Assembly: GCA_900542945.1 (NCBI GenBank)
Contig: UQPI01000012.1
Span: 1 to 49,171 of the forward strand
Direction: 5' to 3'
From: an uncultured Collinsella sp.
GTDB lineage: Bacteria > Actinomycetota > Coriobacteriia > Coriobacteriales > Coriobacteriaceae
DNA length: 49,171 nucleotides
The position numbers and the translations under genes are program-made. Numbering within the stretch: position 1 is the stretch's first letter; every line of letters starts with the position of its first letter. This document shows, piece after piece, positions 7,689 through 16,739 of the stretch. Under the pieces are notes generated by a model that saw nothing but the letters and a program-made list of their open reading frames with translations, searched no databases and was not told where the DNA came from.

Positions 7689-8132
7689 GTGATTTCGAAA
7701 TCGACTCACTACGCCAAGCAGGGCGAGGTCCAGCGCAACTGGGTTCTCGTCGACGCCGATGGTGCTGTCCTGGGCCGTCTTGCCACCCAGATCGCGATGA
7801 TCCTGCGCGGTAAGAACAAGCCCCAGTTCACGCCCAACAGCGACTGCGGCGACTTCGTTGTCGTCATCAACGCCGATAAGGTCCAGCTTACCGGTAACAA
7901 GGCCGACACGAAGACCTATTATCGCCACAGCGGCTACAACGGCGGCCTCAAGGCTGAGAGCTTCCGCCAGGCTATGGAGAAGCACCCGGAGAAGGTTATC
8001 GAGCGCGCCGTTCGCGGTATGCTGCCCAAGACCACCCTCGGCCGTGCCCAGATGACCAAGCTTAAGGTCTACGCTGGTGCCGAGCATCCGCACGCTGCCC
8101 AGAACCCCACGAAGATTGAGCTGGAGGCTTAA
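7689..8132 (+). CDS. rplM: Large-subunit ribosomal protein L13 (uL13)
   Basis: Full-length (147 residues) L13 with the typical opening WVLVDADGAVLGRLATQIA and the GMLPKTTLGRA motif. Translation starts at a GTG at 7689 behind a GGAGG site; the ORF has no better ATG. It is the first gene of the universal L13-S9 pair, with two bases between it and rpsI, so the two are translated together. Confidence 0.97.
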   Translation: MISKSTHYAKQGEVQRNWVLVDADGAVLGRLATQIAMILRGKNKPQFTPNSDCGDFVVVINADKVQLTGNKADTKTYYRHSGYNGGLKAESFRQAMEKHPEKVIERAVRGMLPKTTLGRAQMTKLKVYAGAEHPHAAQNPTKIELEA

Positions 8133-8134
8133 AG

Positions 8135-8530
<396 letters not shown>

Positions 8531-8560
8531 GGTTTTATCTCCTTTCGAGATACAATGTAC

Positions 8561-8604
8561 AAGCGGGGCCTGCCGATTCCTCGGCGGGTCCCGCTTTTCT
8601 TTTT
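8561..8604 (+). terminator. Terminator of the L13-S9 operon
   Basis: AAGCGGGGCCTGCCGA and TCGGCGGGTCCCGCTT form a near-perfect 16-bp stem with a four-base loop, followed by TTCTTTTTC. Confidence 0.93.
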
Positions 8605-8653
8605 CGACTAGGGTGGGCGGTTGTATATCGCCTGCTAGGGAAGGAGCGATCCT

Positions 8654-9991
8654 ATGCCCCAGAACATCTTCGGTACCGACGGCGTCCGTGGCGTCGCCAA
8701 TGCCGACCTCTCGTGCGACCTCGCGTTTCGCCTGGGCCGCGCGGCGACCAAGTTCCTTGGCCCGGACATCTGCATCGGCCGCGACACGCGTCTTTCGGGT
8801 ACCATGCTCGAGAGTGCTCTGACCGCTGGCATTATGGCAGAGGGCGGCCGTCCGCATTGCTGCGGCGTTATCCCTACGCCGGCCGTGGCGCTGCTCACCG
8901 TCCAAAACGAGCTCGACGGCGGCATCGTCATCTCCGCTTCGCATAATCCGCCGGAGTTCAACGGCATCAAGTTCTTTAGCCGCAAGGGCATGAAGCTTCC
9001 CGATGCTGTCGAGGAAGAGATCAGCGCCTGGGTCATGTCCGAGGAGGCCATGGCTGCCGACACGCTGCCGACCGGCGCCGGTGTGGGTCACATCATCAAG
9101 ATGAAAGACGCCCGCAAGGCATATGTCGACCACGCCATCGATACGCTTGATGGCCTGAGGCTCGACGGCCTGGTCGTTGCCGTCGACTGCGGCCATGGCG
9201 CTTCTTGCCAGACTACGCCCGCCGCGCTGCAGCGCCTGGGTGCCACGGTCCATGCCATCAACACCGATTACTGCGGCACTGACATTAACGTTGAGTGCGG
9301 CTCCACTCACCTTGAGCCCCTGCGCGAGCTCGTGCTGCGCACCCACGCCGATATCGGACTGGCCCACGATGGCGACGCCGATCGCGTGCTGTTCGTGGAC
9401 AGCGAGGGCAACGAGATCGATGGCGACTACATCCTGGCCATCTGCGGCTCCGACCTGGCCGCTCGCGGCAAGCTCGCCAACTCCGAGATTGTCTCGACTG
9501 TTATGTGCAACCTGGGCTTCTCCATTGCCATGAAGGAGCAGGGCTTTGAGATGGTCCAGACCGCCGTGGGCGACCGCTATGTTCTTGAGCGCATGCTCGC
9601 GGACGGCGCCGTCATCGGCGGCGAACAGTCCGGCCACATCATCTTCCTAGAGCACAACACCACCGGTGACGGCTTGGTGACGGCTCTGCAGCTGCTGGCC
9701 GTGCTCAAGCGCACCGGTCGTACCCTCACCGATCTTGCCGGCATCATGAAGAAGTACCCGCAGGTACTCGTCAACGTGCATTCCGACAACAAGGCTGGTC
9801 TGGACGATTGCCAGCCCATCTGGGATGCCGTCGCTGCTGCCGAGAAGGAGCTTGACGGCCGCGGCCGCATTCTGGTGCGCCCGAGCGGTACCGAGCCGCT
9901 GGTCCGCGTGATGGCTGAGGCCGAGACGCACGAGCTGACCCAGCGCGTTGTCGACGACATCGTCGAGGTTGTCAAGCGCGAACTTCCCTAA
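8654..9991 (+). CDS. glmM: Phosphoglucosamine mutase
   Basis: Converts glucosamine-6-phosphate to glucosamine-1-phosphate on the way to UDP-GlcNAc, in the cytoplasm. The 445-residue length is normal. It opens with FGTDGVRGVAN; the phosphoserine is Ser96 in ISASHNP; the metal loop is DGDADR; the phosphate-binding loop near the end is RPSGTEPLVRVM. AAGGAG lies just before the ATG. It stands close to the PTS IIA and nagB genes, which control the flow of amino sugars towards or away from this step. Confidence 0.96.
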   Translation: MPQNIFGTDGVRGVANADLSCDLAFRLGRAATKFLGPDICIGRDTRLSGTMLESALTAGIMAEGGRPHCCGVIPTPAVALLTVQNELDGGIVISASHNPPEFNGIKFFSRKGMKLPDAVEEEISAWVMSEEAMAADTLPTGAGVGHIIKMKDARKAYVDHAIDTLDGLRLDGLVVAVDCGHGASCQTTPAALQRLGATVHAINTDYCGTDINVECGSTHLEPLRELVLRTHADIGLAHDGDADRVLFVDSEGNEIDGDYILAICGSDLAARGKLANSEIVSTVMCNLGFSIAMKEQGFEMVQTAVGDRYVLERMLADGAVIGGEQSGHIIFLEHNTTGDGLVTALQLLAVLKRTGRTLTDLAGIMKKYPQVLVNVHSDNKAGLDDCQPIWDAVAAAEKELDGRGRILVRPSGTEPLVRVMAEAETHELTQRVVDDIVEVVKRELP

Positions 9992-10062
9992 TGGTCAAAA
10001 ACGGGTGCCAAGTGGTAAACTGTTAAGGTTATTTTGGTTGATCGGTATGTCCGAGGGGGAGC

Positions 10063-10560
10063 ATGTTCACTAAAGTCCTAAGGTCTTTTGGTATGCGTGG
10101 TCGAGTCCTTACGTTGGATGCTCCCATCTCGGGTGACGTCATTCCGCTTTCCGAGGTAAACGACCAGACGTTTGCCACCGGCCTTCTGGGCCAGGGCGTG
10201 GCGATTCAGCCCACTGGAACGCGTGTGATTGCACCGGCTGATGCCAAGGTCGAGGCCATTTTTCCCACGGGACATGCCGTTGCGCTTAACACGGTCGATG
10301 GCTTGGACGTGCTCATCCACGTTGGTTTGGATACCGTTCAGCTCGAGGGCAAGCACTTTACCGTACATGCGCAAGTGGGTGACATCGTCCATAAGGGCGA
10401 TGTACTCATTGAGTTCGATCGCGAGGCAATTGCTGCCGAGGGCTACGATGTGACGGTTCCCATCTTGGTGTGCAACTCCGTTGAGTTCTCGAGTATCAAG
10501 GGCTCCGTTGGCGTGCATGTCGAAGAGATGGACCAGCTCATCGTTGCTCGCGAGCGCTAA
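10063..10560 (+). CDS. PTS glucose-family EIIA protein
   Basis: A 165-residue stand-alone IIA domain of the Crr/IIA-Glc type: APISGDVIPLSEV opening and the phosphorylated His in VLIHVGLDTV. It accepts phosphate from HPr and passes it to a IIBC transporter. No IIBC gene is nearby, so it must serve a partner encoded elsewhere; N-acetylglucosamine or glucose permeases are natural candidates given glmM and nagB on either side (inference). The start follows a GGGGGAG site. Confidence 0.92.
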   Translation: MFTKVLRSFGMRGRVLTLDAPISGDVIPLSEVNDQTFATGLLGQGVAIQPTGTRVIAPADAKVEAIFPTGHAVALNTVDGLDVLIHVGLDTVQLEGKHFTVHAQVGDIVHKGDVLIEFDREAIAAEGYDVTVPILVCNSVEFSSIKGSVGVHVEEMDQLIVARER

Positions 10561-10600
10561 CAAGTGCACGTGGCCATTAGCCTACAATTCAAACACGTTT

Positions 10601-10831
10601 ACGGAGGGCGCCCTTGAAAGAGGACGCCCTCCGTGGCAAGATGGGATTTGTCCGAAGCTAAAAGGCTTTGGGTCACCGTGGACGGGCAGGGGCCTCGACG
10701 CGGTTAGACACGAGACACATACATTACGCGACCTCGCCCTGGTGGCCGCACACGTTGGTTGCGGCCGACGCGGGCCGCGGGCAAGTGCTTGTAAGGGAGC
10801 CTTGCCTCTCTTGTACGAGAAAGGACGCGTA
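10601..10831 (+). promoter_or_regulatory. Structured leader upstream of nagB
   Basis: ACGGAGGGCG (10601-10610) pairs perfectly with CGCCCTCCGT (10625-10634). No T-run follows, so it is either a weak terminator of the IIA gene or part of the nagB leader. Further GC-rich stems follow (GCGGCC..GGGCCGC and GGCAAG..CTTGCC). The stretch contains no convincing gene. I compared it mentally with the glmS ribozyme and saw no clear match. Confidence 0.4.
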
Positions 10832-11560
10832 ATGAAGATCATTAAAGCTAAAGACTACGAGGATATGAGCCGCAAGGCCGCCAATATTATCTCGGCGCAG
10901 GTTATCCTCAAGCCCGACTGCGTGTTGGGTCTTGCCACCGGCTCCACCCCGATCGGTGCCTACAAGCAGCTCGCTGCTTGGTACGAGAAGGGCGACGTCG
11001 ACTTTGCCGAGGTCAGCACCTACAACCTGGACGAGTATCGCGGCCTTTCGCACGACGATCCCCAGAGCTATCACTACTTTATGCGTGAGAACTTCTTCGA
11101 TCACATCAACATCGACCTGAACAACACGCATGTGCCCGACGGTTCCAACCCCGACGCCGCCGCTGCCTGCTCTGAGTACGATAAGGTCGTCGCTGCCGCC
11201 GGCTATCCCGATCTGCAGCTGCTCGGCATTGGCAACAACGGCCACATCGGCTTCAACGAGCCCGATGACCACTTCTCCAAGGGCACGCACTGCGTCGACC
11301 TTACCGAGAGCACCATTCAGGCCAACAGCCGCCTGTTCGACAGCATCGACGACGTTCCCCGTCAGGCCTACACCATGGGTACCCAGACCATCATGTATGC
11401 CCGCATGATCCTGGTCGTCGCCAACGGCGAGGCCAAGGCTCAGGCCGTGCACGATATGTGCTATGGTCCGGTTACGCCCGAGTGCCCGGCTTCGATCCTG
11501 CAGCTGCACACCAACTGCGTTGTCGTTGCCGACGAGGCCGCCCTTTCGCTCTGCGAGTAG
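10832..11560 (+). CDS. nagB: Glucosamine-6-phosphate deaminase
   Basis: Converts glucosamine-6-phosphate to fructose-6-phosphate and ammonia, feeding amino sugars into glycolysis and opposing the use of the same substrate by GlmM. The frame is open far upstream, but the ATG at 10832 behind AAAGGACG gives a 242-residue protein of the usual length, beginning MKIIKAKDYEDMSRKAA. Family motifs are GLATGSTPIGAY, NLDEYRG, GIGNNGHIGFNEP and the C-terminal ASILQLH. A terminator follows at 11593. Confidence 0.95.
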   Translation: MKIIKAKDYEDMSRKAANIISAQVILKPDCVLGLATGSTPIGAYKQLAAWYEKGDVDFAEVSTYNLDEYRGLSHDDPQSYHYFMRENFFDHINIDLNNTHVPDGSNPDAAAACSEYDKVVAAAGYPDLQLLGIGNNGHIGFNEPDDHFSKGTHCVDLTESTIQANSRLFDSIDDVPRQAYTMGTQTIMYARMILVVANGEAKAQAVHDMCYGPVTPECPASILQLHTNCVVVADEAALSLCE

Positions 11561-11592
11561 CGCGAATCCTGCACCTCGACATAGCCTTGCCT

Positions 11593-11621
11593 AAGGCCTC
11601 CGCTTTGCGGGGGCCTTTTTG
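11593..11621 (+). terminator. Terminator of nagB
   Basis: AAGGCCTCCGC and GCGGGGGCCTT form an 11-base stem with one mismatch around TTT, followed by further Ts. Confidence 0.88.
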
Positions 11622-12008
11622 CTATCCCTTTCTGTCCACTTGACCAAAATCTTGCCGCAAGCTTGACGAATGCCGGATGCCCAACAGCTTGATTCATTCC
11701 ATACCAGATTCTATGCAAAAATGCCACTAAAAGGTCGTAGACGGTAGCGGGTGCTAGGCGAGTTGAATGACATGGCTGAACCTTGTTCATTTGCGTTACA
11801 CTGCCGCTTAGATGGGACAAGCTGACAAGCTCATTTACCTGCTTAAAGACCGATTAGTCGGGGGATTAATAAGAATCGGCCCTCGCTGTACAAAAACTTG
11901 CCGCTTGCGTACCAAAAGACAACCTAAAATACAAGGTCGCTCTATTCATAGCGCGGCTTGTATGGTCTTGCGGCTACAGTGTCCATACGGTCGAGTTGAG
12001 GAGCGGGC
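11622..12008 (+). other. Gene-free region upstream of the large regulator
   Basis: No convincing gene. It is less GC-rich than its surroundings. TACACT near 11797 and TACAGT near 11974 could serve as -10 elements. CCGATT..AATCGG near 11850-11880 can pair. A 67-codon open frame at 11812-12015 has no ribosome-binding site or recognisable product and overlaps the next start. Most likely the regulatory region of the 12009 gene. Confidence 0.5.
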
Positions 12009-15008
12009 ATGGTAAACGATTTGGGCAGTATAGACGACCTCGAGCTGATGCCGCTGGGCGGAGGCTATATGGTGCGACGCGAACGCTTGATGAATGAGCT
12101 TCTCGCCAAGGGCCGAAAGGCCGGCATCGTGGTTCTTTATGCGCCCGACGGGTTTGGGAAGACTTCGGTGCTGCTGCAGTACACCCATGAGGTTAAATGC
12201 GACCCGACGCGAGGTCCCGTGCGGATTATCGAGGCCGATCGCGCCACTGGGCGCGAGGTGTTTATGCAGCTCGAGGTGGTTACCGAAGAACTCAAAGACA
12301 AACCGCACTCCCTTATCGCGATTGATAATGTGCCAAACCTCGATCAGCACGATACCGAAGACCTCATCGACAGGATTCGCGGCCTGCGCGCCATGGGGGT
12401 AGGGGTCTTTATCTCCTGCCGTCCTTCAAATCGTCAGCTGATTCATGGGCTGGGCGATTCGGTTAAGATCAATGCGCAGATGCTCAAGGTGCATGCCTAT
12501 GAGTATTCGGCGTGGGCATCGGCGTTTTCGATCAGCACATCGCTCGACTTTTATCAGCTCACGCAGGGCGTGCCCGAGCTCGTTTCGGCATTGCAGACGG
12601 GTCTGTATGGCCAAGGCGACGTAGCCGGTCTGCTCGAAAACGAGATTGTCAACGTATATGGCGCGGCACTTGTCGATCTGGCTTCGCTCGACAATAATGC
12701 ACTGTTTTGCGTGGCATGTCTCATGATTTTGATGGGCGAGGGCAATATCGCAGAACTCGAGGCTTGCGGGGTGAGGCTGTCGATGGTCGACCAGTCCTAC
12801 TTTGTACGCGACTACCCGATCTTTGGCTTGGATCCCGCCGAGCGGAGTTTTACGTGTCTGGGCACGGAGGATAACGGACGCTTGCGCTTGCGCAAGTTGG
12901 TGGCCGAGGTTCGCCCCGAACTTGTTCCGAGGGCGGCCCGGATTTTGCTTAAGGCGGGTAGATGCGATGCGGCGATGGGCCTGGCGGACGCCTTTTTGGA
13001 CCGTGATGCGGTCCTTGAACTTGCTGGGCAGTATGGGGTCGATCTGGCTCTGACGGGGCACGGGGCCGATATCTGCCGAGCAGCGCTGGGCACGATCGAT
13101 GCCGAGGATCCGGCTCCAGAGCCAACGCCTGCCGAGGCGCTTGGCGTATATCTGGCAGCGGTCAGCGTGTCCAATACAAAGCTCGCTCGCTATATGGCAT
13201 CGGTCATCGAGCGCGGGGGCGAACGGGCGGCCTGCGAAATAGACCCTGTTTCATGGAGGGTGGCCCAGACACTGACGGCTGTTTGCTATGGGGACAACGG
13301 GCTTGGGCTTCCTACGAACCTGGCCGTGCCAGAAATCGAGACATCCCATACCGCGCTCGATATGTTGTCTGCGCATATCGAGGTCAAGCGCTGCCTGACC
13401 GAGCGGGGAGATGACGGCGGCGTTCTACAGCAGCTCAAAACGAGCAAGGCCTACGACTGCGAGCTCGACATCGCGGGGATTGTTATACGGGCCGACAGCA
13501 TGCTGGTGGAGCTTTTTGACGGGTCGTTTGCGGGAACCGACGAGCGCGACGACGAGATGACGGTGGTGCGGGAGGCGCTCGACGTACGTGGGCTCAAGGC
13601 GATGGCTATCTGGGTGCGCATGGTGTTGGCGGCACGGCGGCTCCTTTCCGGCTTGCCGGTAACCGACGACGCGGCATTCAACGAGCTCGATCGTTTTGCC
13701 GTGCGCATGCGCGACAACCAGATTCAGCTGTTTGGCCTGTTGCTAGAAGGCTGGCAGTCGCTGGCAGAGGGACGGCCGGTTAATGCAAAGTTCCGTGCGG
13801 TCCAAGTGCTCAAACTTGCCGAGGAGTCGATTGCGTACATGCGCGATAACGCATTGCTGTTGGAGCGCGCGGCGTATCTGCGTAACACTTCGATGGTTTC
13901 GGTGCGCGAGGAAGCGGAGCTACTCGATATAAGCCAGACGCAGGTTGGTGGAGCGGAGGCCTGGATGGTGGCGCTGCATTTGGCTTGTGCGGGCCGAGAC
14001 AGCGATCTTGCGGCCTGGATGTCCATGAATCGCGCGGGGATTCTAGAGCCATCGTATCGGCTCTTTGCGCGCCTTGCCATGCATTGTCTGGGCGAGCCGG
14101 CGACCAGGATTCGCAAGAAGCTTCCCGTGCGCGAGCTGTCGCGGTACTCGCTGCGCGACGATTTGGAAGGGGAAGGCGAGCACCTGTTCCAGGCCGGTGA
14201 GGTTGAAGCCGTTGATACCATCGACCATATCGAGATTCGCATGTTTGGGGCGTTTCGCGCCGAGCGCGACGGGTTTCCCATCACGGACAAAATGTGGCGC
14301 CGCAAGAAGGCGGCGACACTTGCCGAGCGGCTTGCGCTGGGCATGGATGCGCTCGTCGATCGTGAGACGCTGGCCATGGAGTTGTGGCCCCATGCCGAGT
14401 TCAATAGCGCCCGCAACAACCTGTACTCGACGATATCGCGCTTGCGGTCGGCTTTGGGACCGACGCCGGATGGCAAGTCGTGTGTGCTCATCCAAAATGA
14501 ATGCATCGGACTCAACGGCGACTACGTCAAGACCGATGTACGGCTGTTTGACCAGATAAGCCGCGAGGTTTTGGGAAATCGCACGGGTGCGCGCGGGCCC
14601 CATTTAGTTGAGCTGTGCCTTAAGATTGAGCAGCTTTATGCCGGACCGCTGTATGTTCCCAATGGCTGTAATCCCACCTACTTTTTGCGTATGCGACGCA
14701 TTATGCAGTCAAAGTACATCGATTGCATGATTAAGGGAGCAAATGCCGCTCTAGAAGAAAACGATCTGCAGTCGGCGATTTGGCTGGCGGAGTCGGGTCT
14801 TCGACAGGAAACGGCGCGTGAGGATATGGTGCGCTGCGCCATGCGTGTCTACAGTGCGGCGGGGCGGAGGCGCGATATCGTCGAGCTATACAGTGGGCAT
14901 ATGCACCATCTGAGGGAGCAGGTCAATGGCGTGCCCGAGCCCGAGACGCGGCGTCTATACGAGCGCTTGGTGGAGGGGCGGCTCAATCGCGTGCTGGTCG
15001 AGCGATAA
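12009..15008 (+). CDS. Large STAND/BTAD transcriptional regulator (MalT/SARP-like)
   Basis: A 999-residue cytoplasmic regulator. Residues 45-52 (APDGFGKT) are a Walker A motif and LIAIDNVPNLD a Walker B, giving a MalT-like NTPase module. A long helical middle part follows. From about residue 741 there is an OmpR/SARP-type winged helix (IEIRMFGAFRAERDG, WRRKKAATLAERLAL, ELWPHAEFNSARNNLYSTIS), then a BTAD-like helical-repeat tail. The DNA-binding domain thus sits inside, before the BTAD part, not at the end as in MalT. GAGGAG precedes the ATG. Such proteins are abundant in Coriobacteriia; neither signal nor target can be read from sequence. It stands alone between terminators. Confidence 0.85.
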   Translation: MVNDLGSIDDLELMPLGGGYMVRRERLMNELLAKGRKAGIVVLYAPDGFGKTSVLLQYTHEVKCDPTRGPVRIIEADRATGREVFMQLEVVTEELKDKPHSLIAIDNVPNLDQHDTEDLIDRIRGLRAMGVGVFISCRPSNRQLIHGLGDSVKINAQMLKVHAYEYSAWASAFSISTSLDFYQLTQGVPELVSALQTGLYGQGDVAGLLENEIVNVYGAALVDLASLDNNALFCVACLMILMGEGNIAELEACGVRLSMVDQSYFVRDYPIFGLDPAERSFTCLGTEDNGRLRLRKLVAEVRPELVPRAARILLKAGRCDAAMGLADAFLDRDAVLELAGQYGVDLALTGHGADICRAALGTIDAEDPAPEPTPAEALGVYLAAVSVSNTKLARYMASVIERGGERAACEIDPVSWRVAQTLTAVCYGDNGLGLPTNLAVPEIETSHTALDMLSAHIEVKRCLTERGDDGGVLQQLKTSKAYDCELDIAGIVIRADSMLVELFDGSFAGTDERDDEMTVVREALDVRGLKAMAIWVRMVLAARRLLSGLPVTDDAAFNELDRFAVRMRDNQIQLFGLLLEGWQSLAEGRPVNAKFRAVQVLKLAEESIAYMRDNALLLERAAYLRNTSMVSVREEAELLDISQTQVGGAEAWMVALHLACAGRDSDLAAWMSMNRAGILEPSYRLFARLAMHCLGEPATRIRKKLPVRELSRYSLRDDLEGEGEHLFQAGEVEAVDTIDHIEIRMFGAFRAERDGFPITDKMWRRKKAATLAERLALGMDALVDRETLAMELWPHAEFNSARNNLYSTISRLRSALGPTPDGKSCVLIQNECIGLNGDYVKTDVRLFDQISREVLGNRTGARGPHLVELCLKIEQLYAGPLYVPNGCNPTYFLRMRRIMQSKYIDCMIKGANAALEENDLQSAIWLAESGLRQETAREDMVRCAMRVYSAAGRRRDIVELYSGHMHHLREQVNGVPEPETRRLYERLVEGRLNRVLVER

Positions 15009-15040
15009 AAAACGGGCGCCCGAAGTACTTGGGCACCCGT
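15007..15040 (-). terminator. Terminator of yhbY (leftward)
   Basis: Read leftward, ACGGGTGCCCAAGTA pairs with the opposite arm ACTTCGGGCGCCCGT, followed by TTTTT (15007-15011). It may also stop the rightward regulator transcript. Confidence 0.85.
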
Positions 15041-15077
15041 AAGCTTGCTATGTGTTGGTTCGCCGGATCATTGACTC

Positions 15078-15377
15078 TTAGACGAGCTTGATCTTCTCGA
15101 TGTCCTTGCGCGAGGACTCGCGATACAGCGAGAACTTGCGGCCGATGACCTGGACGACCTCGGCGTGGCAACGCTCAGCGAGCTCTTCGGCGGCCTCGCG
15201 GGCGGAAAGACTGGAGCCATCGAGCACGGAGCACTTAACGAGCTCATGCTTCTCCAGGTAGGCGACCGTCTGCTCGACGGTGCCCTCGTTGACATCGGAC
15301 TTACCGATGATGATGGCGGGGTTGAGGTGATGGGCCATGCTGCGAAGCTGCTTGACCTGGGCTCCTGTCAGTGCCAT
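15078..15377 (-). CDS. yhbY: YhbY/CRS1 family ribosome-assembly RNA-binding protein
   Basis: A 99-residue single CRM domain: MALTGAQVKQLRSMAHHL, the LNPAIIIGK signature and the IGRKFSLYRES end are typical of YhbY, which binds 50S precursor particles. Length is as expected for the family. Single gene with a terminator; a gene-free 158 bases separates it from the methyltransferase upstream. Confidence 0.93.
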   Translation of the reverse strand: MALTGAQVKQLRSMAHHLNPAIIIGKSDVNEGTVEQTVAYLEKHELVKCSVLDGSSLSAREAAEELAERCHAEVVQVIGRKFSLYRESSRKDIEKIKLV

Positions 15378-15535
15378 GGGTTCTCGCTTTCTATGTATGG
15401 GGCGCCCCGCGACGGGGCCTTAATCTACGTGAGCTGTCCCACGATAGCGCAGGAACGGCGCGGTGTGGAGCGCGTTTGCCCAGTTCAAAAAGAATGCGGA
15501 TGCCGAGGTGATGGGCAGTGCGGGCTGTGAACGGG

Positions 15536-16423
15536 CTACGAGCGGGATTCAGAGACCGGTTCCCATGCAATAAACGCCCAGCGAACCTTACGGATATGGT
15601 CGAGCATATAGCGCCCCTGCGGCACGCCCTTGGAGCCCGGCTCGCCGGCATGGGGGTTTTCGATCATGTGCTGAGCGATATAGTCGCGCAGGCGGTCGAT
15701 CTTATCCTCGTTGCCATGCTCGAGCATACGGGAAAAATCCGCCACGCCTGCCTCAAGGCTATCGAAGGTATCGCGACGAGGCGATTCAAAGTATGTAACC
15801 TGCGGCAACGCACCCATCTGAATGAGGATGTTGAAGGCGTACACAAAGCCATTGCTGCAGGTAACCGAGGCGCCGATAGCGTTCATCAAGTGCAGATCAT
15901 AGCGCGGGCTGGAGTTAGCGACCATCGTGACAGTACAACGCCGACGAGCCGTACGGTCGAGCTTGGCAAGCGCGCCTTTTAGGTTGGTCGTGGTGACAGA
16001 GCGACTGGCAAAGGCAACATCAACAGCCTTGGCAACCGGCCCAACCAGATCCCAATCATCATCCCAAGCAAGCTCAAGCGGCGTAATGCGATCCTCGAGT
16101 CCATAGTACTCAATGCCAGCATCAAGCGTGCCCAACATGGCAGGGGAAAAGTCAGCAGCAATCACAGGATGCCCAGCCTGAGCAAGCGGAATAGCAATCG
16201 ACCCAGCTCCACACCCCATATCGAGCACGGATTCACCAGGCTTTAACGCCAACAGCTTGATAAAGTCCCGGGCATACGGAGCAGTCTCAAGCGGCCGAAA
16301 ATGCCGAGCCCGCTTATCCCACTCAAAAGAGTCATCAGCCCGCCGCCGACCAGCCTGCAAGCGCATCCATTCGCCATTCCAATCAGCAGAAAGCAGCTCA
16401 GAACGATTCTCCCCATCAGCCAC
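15536..16423 (-). CDS. Class I SAM-dependent methyltransferase
   Basis: The SAM-binding motif VLDMGCGAGSIAIPLAQ is followed by the acidic strand-2 residue in VIAADFS. The open frame extends further upstream into a terminator, where it would encode a false hydrophobic leader. The GTG at 16423 (VADGENRSELL) behind TAGGAGG is the better start, giving 295 residues. Substrate unknown. A terminator hairpin lies only seven bases before its ribosome-binding site. Confidence 0.87.
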   Translation of the reverse strand: MADGENRSELLSADWNGEWMRLQAGRRRADDSFEWDKRARHFRPLETAPYARDFIKLLALKPGESVLDMGCGAGSIAIPLAQAGHPVIAADFSPAMLGTLDAGIEYYGLEDRITPLELAWDDDWDLVGPVAKAVDVAFASRSVTTTNLKGALAKLDRTARRRCTVTMVANSSPRYDLHLMNAIGASVTCSNGFVYAFNILIQMGALPQVTYFESPRRDTFDSLEAGVADFSRMLEHGNEDKIDRLRDYIAQHMIENPHAGEPGSKGVPQGRYMLDHIRKVRWAFIAWEPVSESRS

Positions 16424-16442
16424 GGGCCAACCTCCTAGCAAC

Positions 16443-16474
16443 AAAAAAGCGACTCCTCCCAAAAGAAGAGCCGC
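16443..16474 (-). terminator. Leftward terminator or attenuator ahead of the methyltransferase
   Basis: Read leftward, GCGGCTCTTC pairs with GAGGAGTCGC (one mismatch plus wobble), followed by six Ts, and then TAGGAGG and the GTG start. It either ends transcripts coming from the UPF0210 gene or attenuates the methyltransferase mRNA. Confidence 0.75.
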
Positions 16475-16588
16475 AACCAGCATATATCAGAAAGAACCGA
16501 TCCAACGCCAAACCGCCATACTAGCAAAGTAGGGCAGAAGCGAAGCGACTGCCAAAGGGATAGAACCCAACCGAGGGCCCGTTGTGCG

Positions 16589-16722
16589 GGAGCCCCGGGG
16601 AGGGCAAATATATAAGGTCGATCGCGAGTTCCGCACGAGCCGGAGAGCACTTAATGTGCTCTCCGTGCGAGCCAGGACTGTCCGAGCAGGCGACCTTATA
16701 TATTTGCCCTCCCCGGGGCTCC
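16589..16722. repeat. 134-bp palindromic element: 32-bp perfect inverted repeats around an inner hairpin
   Basis: Bases 16589-16620 and 16691-16722 are exact reverse complements over 32 bases (GGAGCCCCGGGGAGGG... ending ATATAAGGTCG). The 70-base interior has a second hairpin GGAGAGCAC-ttaat-GTGCTCTCC (16642-16664), extended by CGCAC/GTGCG. There is no open frame and no terminator T-run. It lies between two leftward genes. Candidate miniature mobile element or stable structured RNA. Confidence 0.9.
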
Positions 16723-16739
16723 TCGCCAGTCCCCCTCAG

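Noticed and set aside
10561..10831. glmS-type ribozyme upstream of nagB
   Set aside because: The context (amino-sugar gene) invited the comparison, but the core sequence and pseudoknot pattern of the glmS ribozyme were not seen.
11812..12015. 67-codon open frame before the large regulator
   Set aside because: No ribosome-binding site, cysteine/arginine-rich random-looking product, and it overlaps the 12009 start.
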